Shown here: positions 1 through 6,521 of the stretch, one piece after another | Numbering within the stretch: position 1 is the stretch's first letter | Layout: every line of letters begins with the position of its first letter | DNA from: DASVVT01 sp036386415 | GTDB taxonomy: Bacteria; Acidobacteriota; Blastocatellia; Pyrinomonadales; Pyrinomonadaceae | Assembly (NCBI GenBank): GCA_036386415.1 | Contig: DASVVT010000087.1 | Coordinates: forward strand, 1 to 37,957 | DNA length: 37,957 nucleotides | Direction: 5' to 3' | Made by a program: the position numbers and the translations under genes | The notes under the pieces: model-generated | The model's database searches: none | What the model was told of the DNA's origin: nothing | Seen by the model: only the letters and a program-made list of their open reading frames with translations

Positions 1-150
1 CTGATCGAAGGCGACAAAGGAGACGTTCGGGTTATTCTTGGCTAAGACCTTGGTGATGGCCGCAGTCAGTGTGGTCTTGCCGTGATCGACGTGGCCGATG
101 GTGCCGATATTGACGTGCGGCTTCGATCGGTCAAACTTTGCTTTCGACAT
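1..150 (-). CDS. tuf: Elongation factor Tu, N-terminal part (cut by window edge)
   Basis: The reverse strand from 150 encodes MSKAKFDRSKPHVNIGTIGH followed by VDHGKTTLTAAITKVL, the start of EF-Tu with its P-loop GHVDHGKT (about residues 20-27). EF-Tu is the GTPase that delivers aminoacyl-tRNA to the ribosome. About 50 of roughly 395 residues lie in the window; the rest is beyond base 1. Upstream on the same strand lie tRNA-Thr, tRNA-Gly and tRNA-Tyr, the order known from the tyrU-glyT-thrT-tufB operon of enterobacteria, so it is very probably co-transcribed with them. No close promoter is evident between tRNA-Thr and the start codon. Confidence 0.96.
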   Translation of the reverse strand, partial: MSKAKFDRSKPHVNIGTIGHVDHGKTTLTAAITKVLAKNNPNVSFVAFDQ

Positions 151-200
151 TCCTGAATTAGCCTCTTGAAGTTAAAGATTCAGACCTTACCTTTTTTTGA

Positions 201-273
201 AGCCGATGCTGGGATTCGAACCCAGGACCTTTTCCTTACCAAGGAAACGCTCTACCCCTGAGCTACACCGGCT
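201..273 (-). tRNA. tRNA-Thr (anticodon GGT)
   Basis: The reverse strand folds as a cloverleaf: acceptor AGCCGGT/ATCGGCT, D arm AGCTCAGGGGTAGAGC, anticodon stem TTTCC/GGAAA with loop TTGGTAA (anticodon GGT, reads ACC/ACT), and T arm with GGTTCGAATCC. CCA is not encoded. It is the last tRNA before tuf. The stop codon of the upstream HNH gene lies 20 to 22 bases inside the mature tRNA. Confidence 0.95.
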
Positions 274-620
274 CGTTTGAATAGATGCGACCAATGCTCT
301 TTAGCATGGCAGTTAGCGCAAAGAACTTCACACTTACTCATCTCAGCTAAAAGTCTCTTTAGGCCAGCTTTCACCACAAGCATATTTCCTATCTCAAAAC
401 TCTTATCTGACGGATCCTTATGATGAAAAGTAAGCGTGGCCGGATGGGATTCGCCACACCGGGCGCAACTCAAACCGCTTTTGTAATCGGCCAGCCATTG
501 TCGTCTTTTGGCTGCAAACCGTCTGTTCTTTTCTGCCTGCTGCTGAAGAACGCGCTCACGATTACGCTGATAGTAAGCCCTGTTATAAGCCCGTATCTCT
601 TCTACAGTCTCATACGGCAT
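252..620 (-). CDS. Small HNH/zinc-ribbon protein inside the tRNA-tuf operon
   Basis: 122 residues. The N-terminal 45 residues are a basic, Arg/Gln/Tyr-rich helix; then CARC (about 52-55), HH in TFHHKDPSDKSF (about 66-67) and CANCHAKEH (about 101-109). This C-x2-C ... HH ... C-x2-C-H layout is that of HNH-family zinc proteins found in phages and mobile DNA, which nick or cut DNA; activity here is inference. An AAGGA ribosome site sits about 11 bases before the ATG at 620, and the start lies 36 bases after the CCA of tRNA-Gly. The last codons AGVAQG-stop are encoded by the 5' part of tRNA-Thr, so RNase P processing of that tRNA would cut the message before its stop codon. It looks like a foreign gene inserted between glyT and thrT. 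Confidence 0.75.
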   Translation of the reverse strand: MPYETVEEIRAYNRAYYQRNRERVLQQQAEKNRRFAAKRRQWLADYKSGLSCARCGESHPATLTFHHKDPSDKSFEIGNMLVVKAGLKRLLAEMSKCEVLCANCHAKEHWSHLFKRAGVAQG

Positions 621-655
621 CCCGTCTTAATCCTTACGCCGGTATTTCAAGAAAT

Positions 656-731
656 TGGAGCGGGCGACGAGATTCGAACTCGCGACCCTCAGCTTGGAAG
701 GCTGATGCTCTACCAACTGAGCTACACCCGC
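656..731 (-). tRNA. tRNA-Gly (anticodon TCC)
   Basis: The reverse strand gives acceptor GCGGGTG/CGCCCGC, D arm AGCTCAGTTGGTAGAGC, anticodon stem TCAGC/GCTGA with loop CTTCCAA (anticodon TCC, reads GGA/GGG), T arm with GAGTTCGAATCTC, and discriminator T followed by an encoded CCA (656-658). Middle tRNA of the tuf operon. Confidence 0.96.
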
Positions 732-745
732 CCGACCGAAAAGGG

Positions 746-806
746 GAAAGGCGAAGGGTGAAGGGCGAAAGGTTAACCTGCAACTCACTTTCGCCCTTCG
801 CCTTTC
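746..806. repeat. Inverted repeat of GAAGGGC-type units between tRNA-Gly and tRNA-Tyr
   Basis: Left arm 746-771 and right arm 788-806 are complementary over GAAAGGCGAAGGG and GGCGAAAG; the left arm carries one extra 7-base unit (TGAAGGG). The arms consist of short tandem repeats. It lies within the tRNA operon, where it could act as a processing stem or partial terminator. Function is inference. Confidence 0.8.
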
Positions 807-823
807 GACTTTCTCTTCGCCCG

Positions 824-911
824 TGGTGCAGGGGGGAGGATTCGAACCTCCGTAGGGCGTGAGCCCGCCGGGTTTACAGCCCGGTGCCATTAACCACTCG
901 ACCACCCCTGC
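824..911 (-). tRNA. tRNA-Tyr (anticodon GTA)
   Basis: Class II tRNA with a long variable arm. Acceptor GCAGGGG/CCCCTGC, anticodon stem and loop CGGGC TGTAAAC (anticodon GTA), variable arm GGCGGGCTCACGCCC, T arm GAGGTTCGAATCCTC, discriminator A and encoded CCA (824-826). First tRNA of the tuf operon. Confidence 0.95.
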
Positions 912-1000
912 ACGTAATGTCAAAACCTTCCGCAAGCCGGTCAAAGATTTCAAAATCACGGACTCTCTGAGACAAAATCGCTACCGGCTACAAAACGGCC

Positions 1001-1029
1001 ACTATAGCTGACTTCGCTTCTATTCGCAA
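1001..1029 (-). promoter_or_regulatory. Probable sigma-70 promoter of the tRNA-Tyr/Gly/Thr-tuf operon
   Basis: On the reverse strand TTGCGA (1024-1029) and TATAGT (1001-1006) are separated by 17 bases, which puts the start near 994, about 80 bases before tRNA-Tyr. A box of the same build (TTGCGT, 17 bases, TAGTAT) precedes tRNA-Thr(TGT) at 7080-7108. The rest of 912-1272 shows no gene. Confidence 0.55.
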
Positions 1030-1272
1030 GTGCGCCTAAAAGGCTCTCCTGTTAAAGCTTATCGAAGATGCTGACGGGACTAAGGATCGGCTTCCAAGGC
1101 TCTCAGTTCTCGATACTTTCCGTCCTGTCACAGGGCGGCTCAACTTTCAGCGAACAACCTCAATCAGATGAGTAGTCAGCCGTCGAACGGATCGCACGCT
1201 CTCTCCTTTTCGCCGCGCGGGCGAAATGACCTGCGGGAGAAGTAAGGACGCATGCGCCCGAATCAAAGCGGC

Positions 1273-2166
1273 TTATTCCGTCGCCGTCTGACGCCTCGCG
1301 CCGGGGCGCAGCAAGATTAGCCAGACGCTGAAGATTATGCACACACCGCCCAGAAGCGTCCGCCCCGTCAGGGTTTCGCCAAGCACCAACGCTCCCAGCA
1401 ACACGGCGAGCAGCGGCTCTACAACCGACATCAACAACACACTGGTCGCATCCATACGCTTCAGCAACCAGTAGTTGAGCCAGAACGCTGCAACCGAACC
1501 GGCCAACGCCAGATACAGGAGCGACACCAGAGCCGTGAACGTCCAGTGGAAAGCAAGCGGGCTGCCTTCTTTAGCAAAGCCGAAGATTAAGAGAGGAACT
1601 AAAGCGCACAGCATCTGTCCCACCGTCAGCACAGTCGGATGCAGATGGCTGCCGTAAGCTTTGATCAGTACATACGCGAGCGCGACACAGAGCGCCCCCG
1701 CAACCACCGCCGCAGAACCCAGGAGCGCGAGCCAGCCAGCAACCTGTAACTGGTTGGAGAAGATAACTGCGACGCCCCCGATACCCGCTCCAAGAGCAAA
1801 TAGCTTCAGGAACGTAATGCGTTCATGAGGAAGAAAGAAGCCGGCGAAGACTAAGCCGAACGCAGGAGTCACGGCTTGCAGCACCGCCGTCAGACCCGAA
1901 GAGATATGCTGCGCGCCCCAGAACACCAGCCCGTAGTTCAAGCCCAGCAGGAGCAATCCCGCAATGGCTATCAGCAACAGGTCACGTCCTTTGCGCGGCA
2001 GCGGGATTCGCTGCACGATGATCACCGGCAAAAGAGCAGCGACGGCCACGACCAGCCTGATTCCGGCGAAGCTAACGGGCGGTAAATCACGCAACCCGAC
2101 CTTGATGAACAACCAGACGCTGCTCCAGATCAGACAGGTCACCACCCACACGAACAATACTTTCAT
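1273..2166 (-). CDS. EamA/DMT-family inner-membrane transporter
   Basis: 297 residues with about ten hydrophobic segments in two repeated halves, the pattern of the drug/metabolite transporter superfamily. Typical signatures are an N-terminal WSSVWLFIKVGLRDLPP segment and a second-half VVEPLLAVLLGALVLGETLT segment. Family members export amino acids, metabolites or drugs; the substrate cannot be read from sequence. I chose the ATG at 2166; a GTG directly before it (2169) is also possible and neither has a clear ribosome site. The frame is open upstream to a TAG near 2325 and that upstream part encodes the tail of a decayed cassette gene, so the original promoter of this gene may have been replaced when the island inserted. 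Confidence 0.88.
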   Translation of the reverse strand: MKVLFVWVVTCLIWSSVWLFIKVGLRDLPPVSFAGIRLVVAVAALLPVIIVQRIPLPRKGRDLLLIAIAGLLLLGLNYGLVFWGAQHISSGLTAVLQAVTPAFGLVFAGFFLPHERITFLKLFALGAGIGGVAVIFSNQLQVAGWLALLGSAAVVAGALCVALAYVLIKAYGSHLHPTVLTVGQMLCALVPLLIFGFAKEGSPLAFHWTFTALVSLLYLALAGSVAAFWLNYWLLKRMDATSVLLMSVVEPLLAVLLGALVLGETLTGRTLLGGVCIIFSVWLILLRPGARRQTATE

Positions 2167-2169
2167 CAC

Positions 2170-2473
2170 CGATACTGTCGCCGGAAGCCGCCGCCCAAGC
2201 GCGTCTGGCTTACAACCAGCAAATAGAACTAGTATTCCGATAGGCTCGCCGCGTTTTACAATCGTAGCAGGATTGATGTTTGGAGCTTCCGGCTTGAGCC
2301 ATTCTTGGATGAACTCCTGCGGTTTCTAGACAACAATCAGATGAGCGCCAAAGCCATTCACAGCTTTACGATCAGGCGTATCTACTTCATTCTCACCATC
2401 CTTTTCCATTGACTACATGCAGGTGAGACAGCAATAAGAAAATTATAAACAATATTGCGCTCATGATCTTCAT
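2170..2473 (-). pseudogene. Decayed integron cassette gene (secreted hypothetical)
   Basis: From the ATG at 2473 the reverse strand encodes a signal-peptide-like start (MKIMSAILFIIFLLLSHLHV). A frameshift follows near residue 22. Reading on in the next frame gives DRKAVNGFGAHLIVV, a TAG stop, then KPQEFIQEWLKPEAPNINP and VKRGEPIGILVLFAGCKP. The FGxxLIVV ... EFxxEWxKP ... VLFAGCK pattern recalls a family of small secreted proteins I know from integron cassettes. The normal C-terminus is missing: the frame runs straight into the EamA start. The start lies 29 bases after an attC half-site, as expected for a cassette. One frameshift, one stop and a truncated 3' end make it a pseudogene. Confidence 0.7.
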
Positions 2474-2501
2474 GACTTTCCCTACATATATTGAACAGGC
2501 A

Positions 2502-2535
2502 GCCTAAAGCCCGAATTAACCGGCGCGCTCGCTCA
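2502..2535 (-). other. attC half-site (R'/L' side only)
   Basis: The forward strand reads GCCTAAAGCCCGAATTAACC followed by GGCGCGCTCG, which matches the R'/L' side of the intact sites at 5299 and 5859. The complementary half with TTGAATGAGTTGTT is not found within the next 120 bases. Together with the orphan half at 3259-3280 it may represent one site split by an insertion. Confidence 0.65.
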
Positions 2536-2666
2536 ACGTGCATGAGCGGCTCGCTAACAGCGCGTCCCGCGCCGCGACTGCTTCTCAATGATGCCTTAGC
2601 GTGCCTGCTAAAGCCAACCACGGCAGCCCGCACTCTCACCACAAGAGCCATTGCGCTGACCAAGCA

Positions 2667-2696
2667 TTGATCCTGCTGCCAGTGGTGGCCTATTGT
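2667..2696 (+). promoter_or_regulatory. Possible promoter of the small secreted gene at 2801
   Basis: TTGATC and TATTGT with 18 bases between them, about 105 bases before the ATG at 2801. Both boxes differ from consensus, so this is a weak call. Nothing else is recognised between 2536 and 2800. Confidence 0.3.
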
Positions 2697-2800
2697 GTCT
2701 TTCCACAGTGGGCCACGCTTGGCGCGCGCCGCTTACATCTTTGGTTGCCCGCCCGGACGGCAGCCTCCCTCTTGACCTTTCACACAAGGAGTTCTCGCCC

Positions 2801-3076
2801 ATGACTGTTAAACGCTTCTCTTCGGCACTAGCTCTCGCTCTCTGTGCCCTTCTCGCCAACGTTCACGCGCAGGCGCCCCGGATGGCGAGCGTCAACATCA
2901 TGCCCGATGCTGAAAGGGTACGCATCTCTGCCGTCGGAGATGTTTATGAGATGAGGATTGATGTGGCTGACGAACAGGGTGACGTGGTGTTCCAGAGCGG
3001 ACAGATTGAGCAGCTACAGGTTCAGCTTAATCAGGTGAAGCGAACCATCAGGAGGAAGCGCGCGGCGAGAAAATAA
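2801..3076 (+). CDS. Small secreted hypothetical protein
   Basis: 91 residues. A signal peptide (residues 1-23, hydrophobic core ALALALCALLANVHA, likely cut after AQA) is followed by RMASVNIMPDAERVRISAVG and YEMRIDVADEQGDVVFQSG, a beta-strand-rich segment like the N-terminal module of larger secreted proteins in Acidobacteriota. The C-terminus is short and very basic (TIRRKRAARK), so it may be a truncated member. An AAGGAG site stands 10 bases before the ATG, which favours this start over an in-frame one at 2693. It is the only plus-strand gene within the cassette island and lies between two attC half-sites, so it was probably brought in by a separate insertion. Confidence 0.55.
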   Translation: MTVKRFSSALALALCALLANVHAQAPRMASVNIMPDAERVRISAVGDVYEMRIDVADEQGDVVFQSGQIEQLQVQLNQVKRTIRRKRAARK

Positions 3077-3258
3077 GATTGCCTGCTCAGTCTTCCGGTG
3101 ATAAGTTGCGCCCGCATCTTTCCCCGATGAGAGGAGAGGACTTGAGAAGGGGTCGTTGGTGTTTGCGAGGGGCACTGGCGACGCTTTATCTATTCGCTGG
3201 GGTGGCAGATACAGCTTCTCGCGCCTTGAAGCACTGGAAGGGATGCTATCGAGGCGTC

Positions 3259-3280
3259 CGCGTTGAATGAGTTGTTGGGC
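3259..3280 (-). other. attC half-site (R''/L'' side only)
   Basis: The forward strand carries CGCGTTGAATGAGTTGTTGG ending in GTTGGGC (3274-3280), the half that follows a cassette gene. It lies 16 bases after the stop of the gene 3297-3815. The partner half (GCCTAAC-type) is absent from 3070-3258. Confidence 0.65.
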
Positions 3281-3296
3281 GCGGGATTGGATAAAC

Positions 3297-3815
3297 TCAA
3301 TCCGGCCATGGCCCTACAATACTCATCTTCCAATCCTTGCCAATGAGCCATTGACCGCGGAAACCTTCTTCGTTTATGGGGCCCTGCTCATAATAGATTT
3401 TACTGTTATGACTGAACAGTACATAATGCATCTTCGCGCCACCTCCGCCGACCTGTAAAACCAGTTCACGCCATCCATGCCTTGTCGAACGTAACACAAT
3501 CAAAGGCGGCCATAACTGGTCGTGCTTCCATAACAGCCTGTAGCCATTATTCTCCCCCGCGAAGATTAGCAACGGATAGCCACCTGTTCCACCAAAATCT
3601 TGGGTCGGAACCCATGCTAATACTTCGTCATGACCGTCACCGTTGAGGTCGACACGCTTACTGACGAATTTGAGTTCGCTCGTAGGGTTGCCCAATTCAC
3701 TAATGATAGCCTGCTTCAGAAGGAGGTCTGTTTGGCTCATCCCCGCCGGGGCGATAATAAGCACCAGACATAAGAAGGCCATCAGGAGAATGGGACGAAT
3801 GATTGTAATGCTCAT
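3297..3815 (-). CDS. Secreted hypothetical cassette protein with a calcium-loop-like motif
   Basis: 172 residues with an N-terminal signal peptide or anchor (ILLMAFLCLVLIIAPAGMSQ). The mature part holds KRVDLNGDGHDEVLAWVP (about residues 53-70), a DxNxDGxxE loop as in FG-GAP/VCBS-type repeats, then GGTGGYPLLIF and a STRHGWRELVLQVGGGG segment. Similar small periplasmic proteins with a DLNGDG motif and a HGWRDL segment occur among cassette genes of gammaproteobacteria; the biochemical role is unknown. A GAGGT ribosome site precedes the ATG by about 6 bases. The gene ends 16 bases before an attC half-site and begins 28 bases from the attC at 3844, the standard cassette layout. Confidence 0.8.
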   Translation of the reverse strand: MSITIIRPILLMAFLCLVLIIAPAGMSQTDLLLKQAIISELGNPTSELKFVSKRVDLNGDGHDEVLAWVPTQDFGGTGGYPLLIFAGENNGYRLLWKHDQLWPPLIVLRSTRHGWRELVLQVGGGGAKMHYVLFSHNSKIYYEQGPINEEGFRGQWLIGKDWKMSIVGPWPD

Positions 3816-3843
3816 AATCTACCTCACTTCCACAAACGTAAGT

Positions 3844-3956
3844 ATCTAATGCTAGAATTAACCCGCCCGCCGACGATATCACACAAGACGAACGGAGCGT
3901 GACAATGCTGATGAAAGGCAAGCTGAGGCGGGTCGCGCTTGAATGAGTTATTAAAT
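3844..3956 (-). other. attC recombination site
   Basis: 113 bases. Left end ATCTAAT then GCTAGAATTAACCCGCC; right end GCGGGTCGCGCTTGAATGAG then TTATTAAAT. The two ends are imperfectly complementary (CCCGCCCGC against GGCGGGTCGCG), as in integron attC sites, with a central region free of strong pairing. It lies 29 bases after the stop codon of the gene at 3986. Confidence 0.75.
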
Positions 3957-3985
3957 GCGTGCGGCCTCTGGTCGACACAATACTC

Positions 3986-4447
3986 CTACTCATAAGTAAT
4001 CACATGATACTTTTCCTCATACCTGAAAAGCATCCGTGCCTGCCTTCCCTCAAGTTTGATGGAGCCTTTCGCGCCCACTAAGCTGAGGCTTGAGATGCCA
4101 AAGTCAGCGTCGGCCTCCGCACTCTCTTTTCGGTAATTGGTAGCACTTGTTAGCAACAGCACTTTACCGGGGGCAAGCCGTACCGTTACCCTCCCAGCCT
4201 GCGAATCGATCAGATACCGGTCACTCGATGCAGGCTCCCAAGTCCGATCAGTATTCTTCAAGTTGGCCGCATCCATCATCTGGGGCTTTTCGACATGGAT
4301 GTCACCTGAGGATGTGCGCATAAAGGTATAGACAACCTCGATGGGAGCATCTGAGCCATTGATGACAACAAAATTATCTATAGATTGACAGGAGGAAAGC
4401 GCAAGCACCATCACGAGCAGGGCTAAACTTGTAACGGCTCTCTTCAT
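3986..4447 (-). CDS. Cassette-encoded lipoprotein, unknown function
   Basis: 153 residues. A type II signal peptide ends in the lipobox LSSC (Cys at about 20), so it is probably a membrane-anchored lipoprotein. The rest is beta-rich (NFVVINGSDAPIEVVYTFM, RVTVRLAPGKVLLLTSATNY, LSLVGAKGSIKLEGRQARML) and resembles a single small beta-sandwich. I do not recognise the family. AAGGAG lies just before the ATG. attC sites flank it at 3844-3956 (its own) and 4492-4595 (of the previous cassette), so the cassette is complete. Confidence 0.82.
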   Translation of the reverse strand: MKRAVTSLALLVMVLALSSCQSIDNFVVINGSDAPIEVVYTFMRTSSGDIHVEKPQMMDAANLKNTDRTWEPASSDRYLIDSQAGRVTVRLAPGKVLLLTSATNYRKESAEADADFGISSLSLVGAKGSIKLEGRQARMLFRYEEKYHVITYE

Positions 4448-4491
4448 ATGCTCCTTATCTCAATCAGAATTCTATCAGACTTCAAGAAGCC

Positions 4492-4595
4492 ATCTAATGC
4501 CCGAATTAACCGGCGAGCGAATGCCATTCAACTATCAAAGTAAAAGATGACGAAATAAAGCCTTCCATCGAGTCCGGTTGAATGAGTTGTTGGGC
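4492..4595 (-). other. attC recombination site
   Basis: 104 bases. Left end ATCTAAT then GCCCGAATTAACCGG; right end TCCGGTTGAATGAGTTGTTG ending GTTGGGC (4589-4595), a perfect GTTRRRY. TTAACCGG and CCGGTTGAA pair with an offset typical of attC extrahelical bases. It lies 60 bases after the stop of the PIN-like gene. Confidence 0.85.
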
Positions 4596-4655
4596 AGCGC
4601 GGGCTGGTCGTCACGACACACCGGACGGATAGGCCATGCGAAAGAGACAACTCAC

Positions 4656-5252
4656 TCACGAGGGGAAGTTATAGGTGACCTTCGTCTTATCTACCTTGAC
4701 TAGTCCTTTCTTCTTTAGTTCGGAAACTAATGAGGATACCTCATGTGCCGTTAGCTGTTTCTTAAACGTGGCGCTAATCGTGCTTGAAAGCGTTGCCACC
4801 GTCCGAGGTCGAGACGCACCCCGCTTCCGAAGATCAGCAACGATCAACGCTACCCTATCGGCTGAAGTCTTTGAGTCTATGGGCTTCAGGATCGGAATCT
4901 CTCCAATCGTCTGTACTCGACACACCCGTAGTTTCCTTTCCTTAAGGTGTTTTACAAGAGGATCGAACCCCGTGTCCTTGGAGATGATGTGAAAAAAGGC
5001 AGCCGGTTCTTTCGCGGCCAACAGGCCAAGATAATAAGCGAGGTGAAAGTCGAGGGCATTCGATCCGCTCCCCGAAAGCCGTACATACTCCGCGTTTGCT
5101 CCCATTTGTTGAAGCGCGGCAGCCTTTTCAAAAGCTATTTTTGTTTGATGAGGTCCGACGAAAACGATGACCCGAACATGCTCGTGTTGCAGAGCGGCAA
5201 TGTCGTCGGGTTGCACGCTCTCGTAATCTATAAGTATGTAGTTCGTTTTCAT
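4656..5252 (-). CDS. PIN-like ribonuclease-fold protein with C-terminal winged-helix segment (cassette gene)
   Basis: 198 residues. Residues 1-115 match the PIN/NYN-like fold: NYILIDYESV with Asp9, ALDFHLAYYLG with Asp68, and SKDTGFDPL with Asp93 and Asp97, placed as the acidic metal-binding cluster of PIN nucleases. GPHQTKIAFEKAAALQ and NAEYVRLSGSGSNALDF are typical of bacterial PIN-domain proteins of this subgroup. Residues about 140-195 (RTVATLSSTISATFKKQLTA, VSSLVSELKKKGLVKVDKTK) form a helical then beta-hairpin segment like a winged helix, which may bind nucleic acid. RNA cleavage is inference. No antitoxin partner lies in the same cassette. Between attC sites 4492-4595 and 5299-5401. 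Confidence 0.8.
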   Translation of the reverse strand: MKTNYILIDYESVQPDDIAALQHEHVRVIVFVGPHQTKIAFEKAAALQQMGANAEYVRLSGSGSNALDFHLAYYLGLLAAKEPAAFFHIISKDTGFDPLVKHLKERKLRVCRVQTIGEIPILKPIDSKTSADRVALIVADLRKRGASRPRTVATLSSTISATFKKQLTAHEVSSLVSELKKKGLVKVDKTKVTYNFPS

Positions 5253-5298
5253 GCGTTTTCACTATTCTTCGCAAGATGTATCGTCACGTAACACAGCG

Positions 5299-5401
5299 GC
5301 CTAACGCCCGCATTAACCGAGCGGGAAGCCTTGCAGCAAGCCTTCAAGTCTCGCGAATGATATACAAGCTGATTCCACTGCGGTCGAGTGAGTTGTGAGG
5401 C
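5299..5401 (-). other. attC recombination site
   Basis: 103 bases. Left end GCCTAAC (5299-5305) then GCCCGCATTAACCGAGCGGG; right end CTGCGGTCGAGTGAGTTGTG with GTGAGGC (5395-5401). The right half has drifted (TCGAGTGAG for TTGAATGAG, GTGAGGC for GTTAGGC). It lies 20 bases after the stop of the DUF4087-like gene. Confidence 0.82.
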
Positions 5402-5421
5402 GCGGCTGTCTAAAACGTTTC

Positions 5422-5832
5422 TCACCTTAGACCCCATCGTTTTAATGAGCGATCCCGACGGCATACTGCCAGTGGGCGTGCGCGGGCACCTTCAATCTCT
5501 ATCACTTCATGAGTCTCGCGGTTGACCCGGAGCCGCAGGCACGCGCATCCATAACCGTAGTGTCCGTTCGTCTCCACCCATTGCCCTTGTCCGAAGTTCG
5601 GCCAGTCGCCTTCAGCCTGATGCCCGCCCTGTACCCCGATGATCCACTCGCCGTCGCGGTCTAACAATGAAGCGTTGGCTGGTGTCGGATTGCTGAACCA
5701 GCCGCAACGCGTCTCTGACTGTTCGACCGTAGGAGCGTCGAGCTTTCTAGGCCGACCGCTCACGAATGCCATAGTGGCAAATAGCAGGCAACTGATGATC
5801 ATCAATCCGGGTTTTACAAGTTTCTTATTCAT
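5422..5832 (-). CDS. Secreted DUF4087-like cassette protein
   Basis: 136 residues. The ATG at 5832 gives a clean signal peptide (KLVKPGLMIISCLLFATMAF); an upstream in-frame start at 5907 would lie inside the attC site and is unlikely. The mature part has ETRCGWFSNPTPANASLLDR, DGEWIIGVQGGHQAEGDWP, and TNGHYGYGCACLRLRVNR, the pattern I know as DUF4087, small secreted cysteine-containing proteins frequent in integron cassettes. Function unknown; the conserved Cys residues suggest disulfides in the periplasm. Flanked by attC sites at 5299-5401 and 5859-5961. Confidence 0.85.
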   Translation of the reverse strand: MNKKLVKPGLMIISCLLFATMAFVSGRPRKLDAPTVEQSETRCGWFSNPTPANASLLDRDGEWIIGVQGGHQAEGDWPNFGQGQWVETNGHYGYGCACLRLRVNRETHEVIEIEGARARPLAVCRRDRSLKRWGLR

Positions 5833-5858
5833 GATTGTCTCCACGTTAGCATGCGAGC

Positions 5859-5961
5859 GCCTAACGCCCGCATTAATCGGGCGCGACGACAATGTCATGA
5901 GCAACAAGCCTCGCGCATGAAATCAACGCTATTCGCGCTCCGGTTGAATGAGTTGTTATGC
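5859..5961 (-). other. attC recombination site
   Basis: 103 bases. Left end GCCTAAC (5859-5865) then GCCCGCATTAATCGGGCGCG; right end CGCTCCGGTTGAATGAGTTG with GTTATGC (5955-5961). The arms pair as AATCGGGCGCG against CGCGCTCCGGTT with one bulged base, the hallmark of attC. It starts 12 bases after the stop of the next gene. Confidence 0.88.
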
Positions 5962-5973
5962 GCGGCATGGGGT

Positions 5974-6486
5974 TTAAGACACCGCGCGATTATAAAGGTC
6001 ACGCAGAGCTTCCAATTGGTCGGCTTTCATTTGAAATCGCACATCACCCAAGCTCATATCAACCTCCTTAGCACTCACAACTCTTTGAAACCTATCCAAA
6101 GATAATTTGTACAATAATACAGCATCGTTTTCTTCAGACGCAGAACGCCCAAAATCCTCTGGGCTCAATTCTAGCTTCTCACCTCCGGCAGATATTTCAA
6201 GATGGGCATCATCTTTATACTTAGCTTTATCCGAGCCATAGAACAATAGGTACGCCCCATCTTCGTTGAGCTTAGAGCTGCGAACCAAGTGAGGGCTGAA
6301 ATCCAAACTCTGATATAAGGGAGAAGATTGCTCAACGACTCGCATTTTCTGAAGCCGAAAATATGTTCTGTCCTCAGATTGATCGTATTCCTTTGATATT
6401 TGATAGGCATGATTGAATTGTTTCGAGCAAGAGATTGCCATAATGGAGATACCAAAACACAAGAGAAGAAGTTTAAGTAATTTCAT
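5974..6486 (-). CDS. Cassette-encoded lipoprotein, unknown function
   Basis: 170 residues from the ATG at 6486. The start MKLLKLLLLCFGISIMAISC is a type II signal peptide with lipobox AISC (Cys20). An in-frame start nine codons upstream (6513) is possible but would spoil the signal peptide. The mature protein is polar, with EDRTYFRLQKMRVVEQSSPLYQ and a closing helix SLGDVRFQMKADQLEALRDL. I do not recognise the family. It is the outermost gene of the cassette array; upstream there is no attC but a 63-bp inverted repeat at 6522-6584. AT-rich compared with the core genes. Confidence 0.78.
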   Translation of the reverse strand: MKLLKLLLLCFGISIMAISCSKQFNHAYQISKEYDQSEDRTYFRLQKMRVVEQSSPLYQSLDFSPHLVRSSKLNEDGAYLLFYGSDKAKYKDDAHLEISAGGEKLELSPEDFGRSASEENDAVLLYKLSLDRFQRVVSAKEVDMSLGDVRFQMKADQLEALRDLYNRAVS

Positions 6487-6521
6487 ATTAGTCACCGAAA
6501 TCACAAAGCGCATCCCTATAA

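Noticed and set aside
627..959. 110-codon minus-strand frame over two tRNA genes
   Set aside because: Covers tRNA-Gly and tRNA-Tyr completely; chance coding across stable RNA genes.
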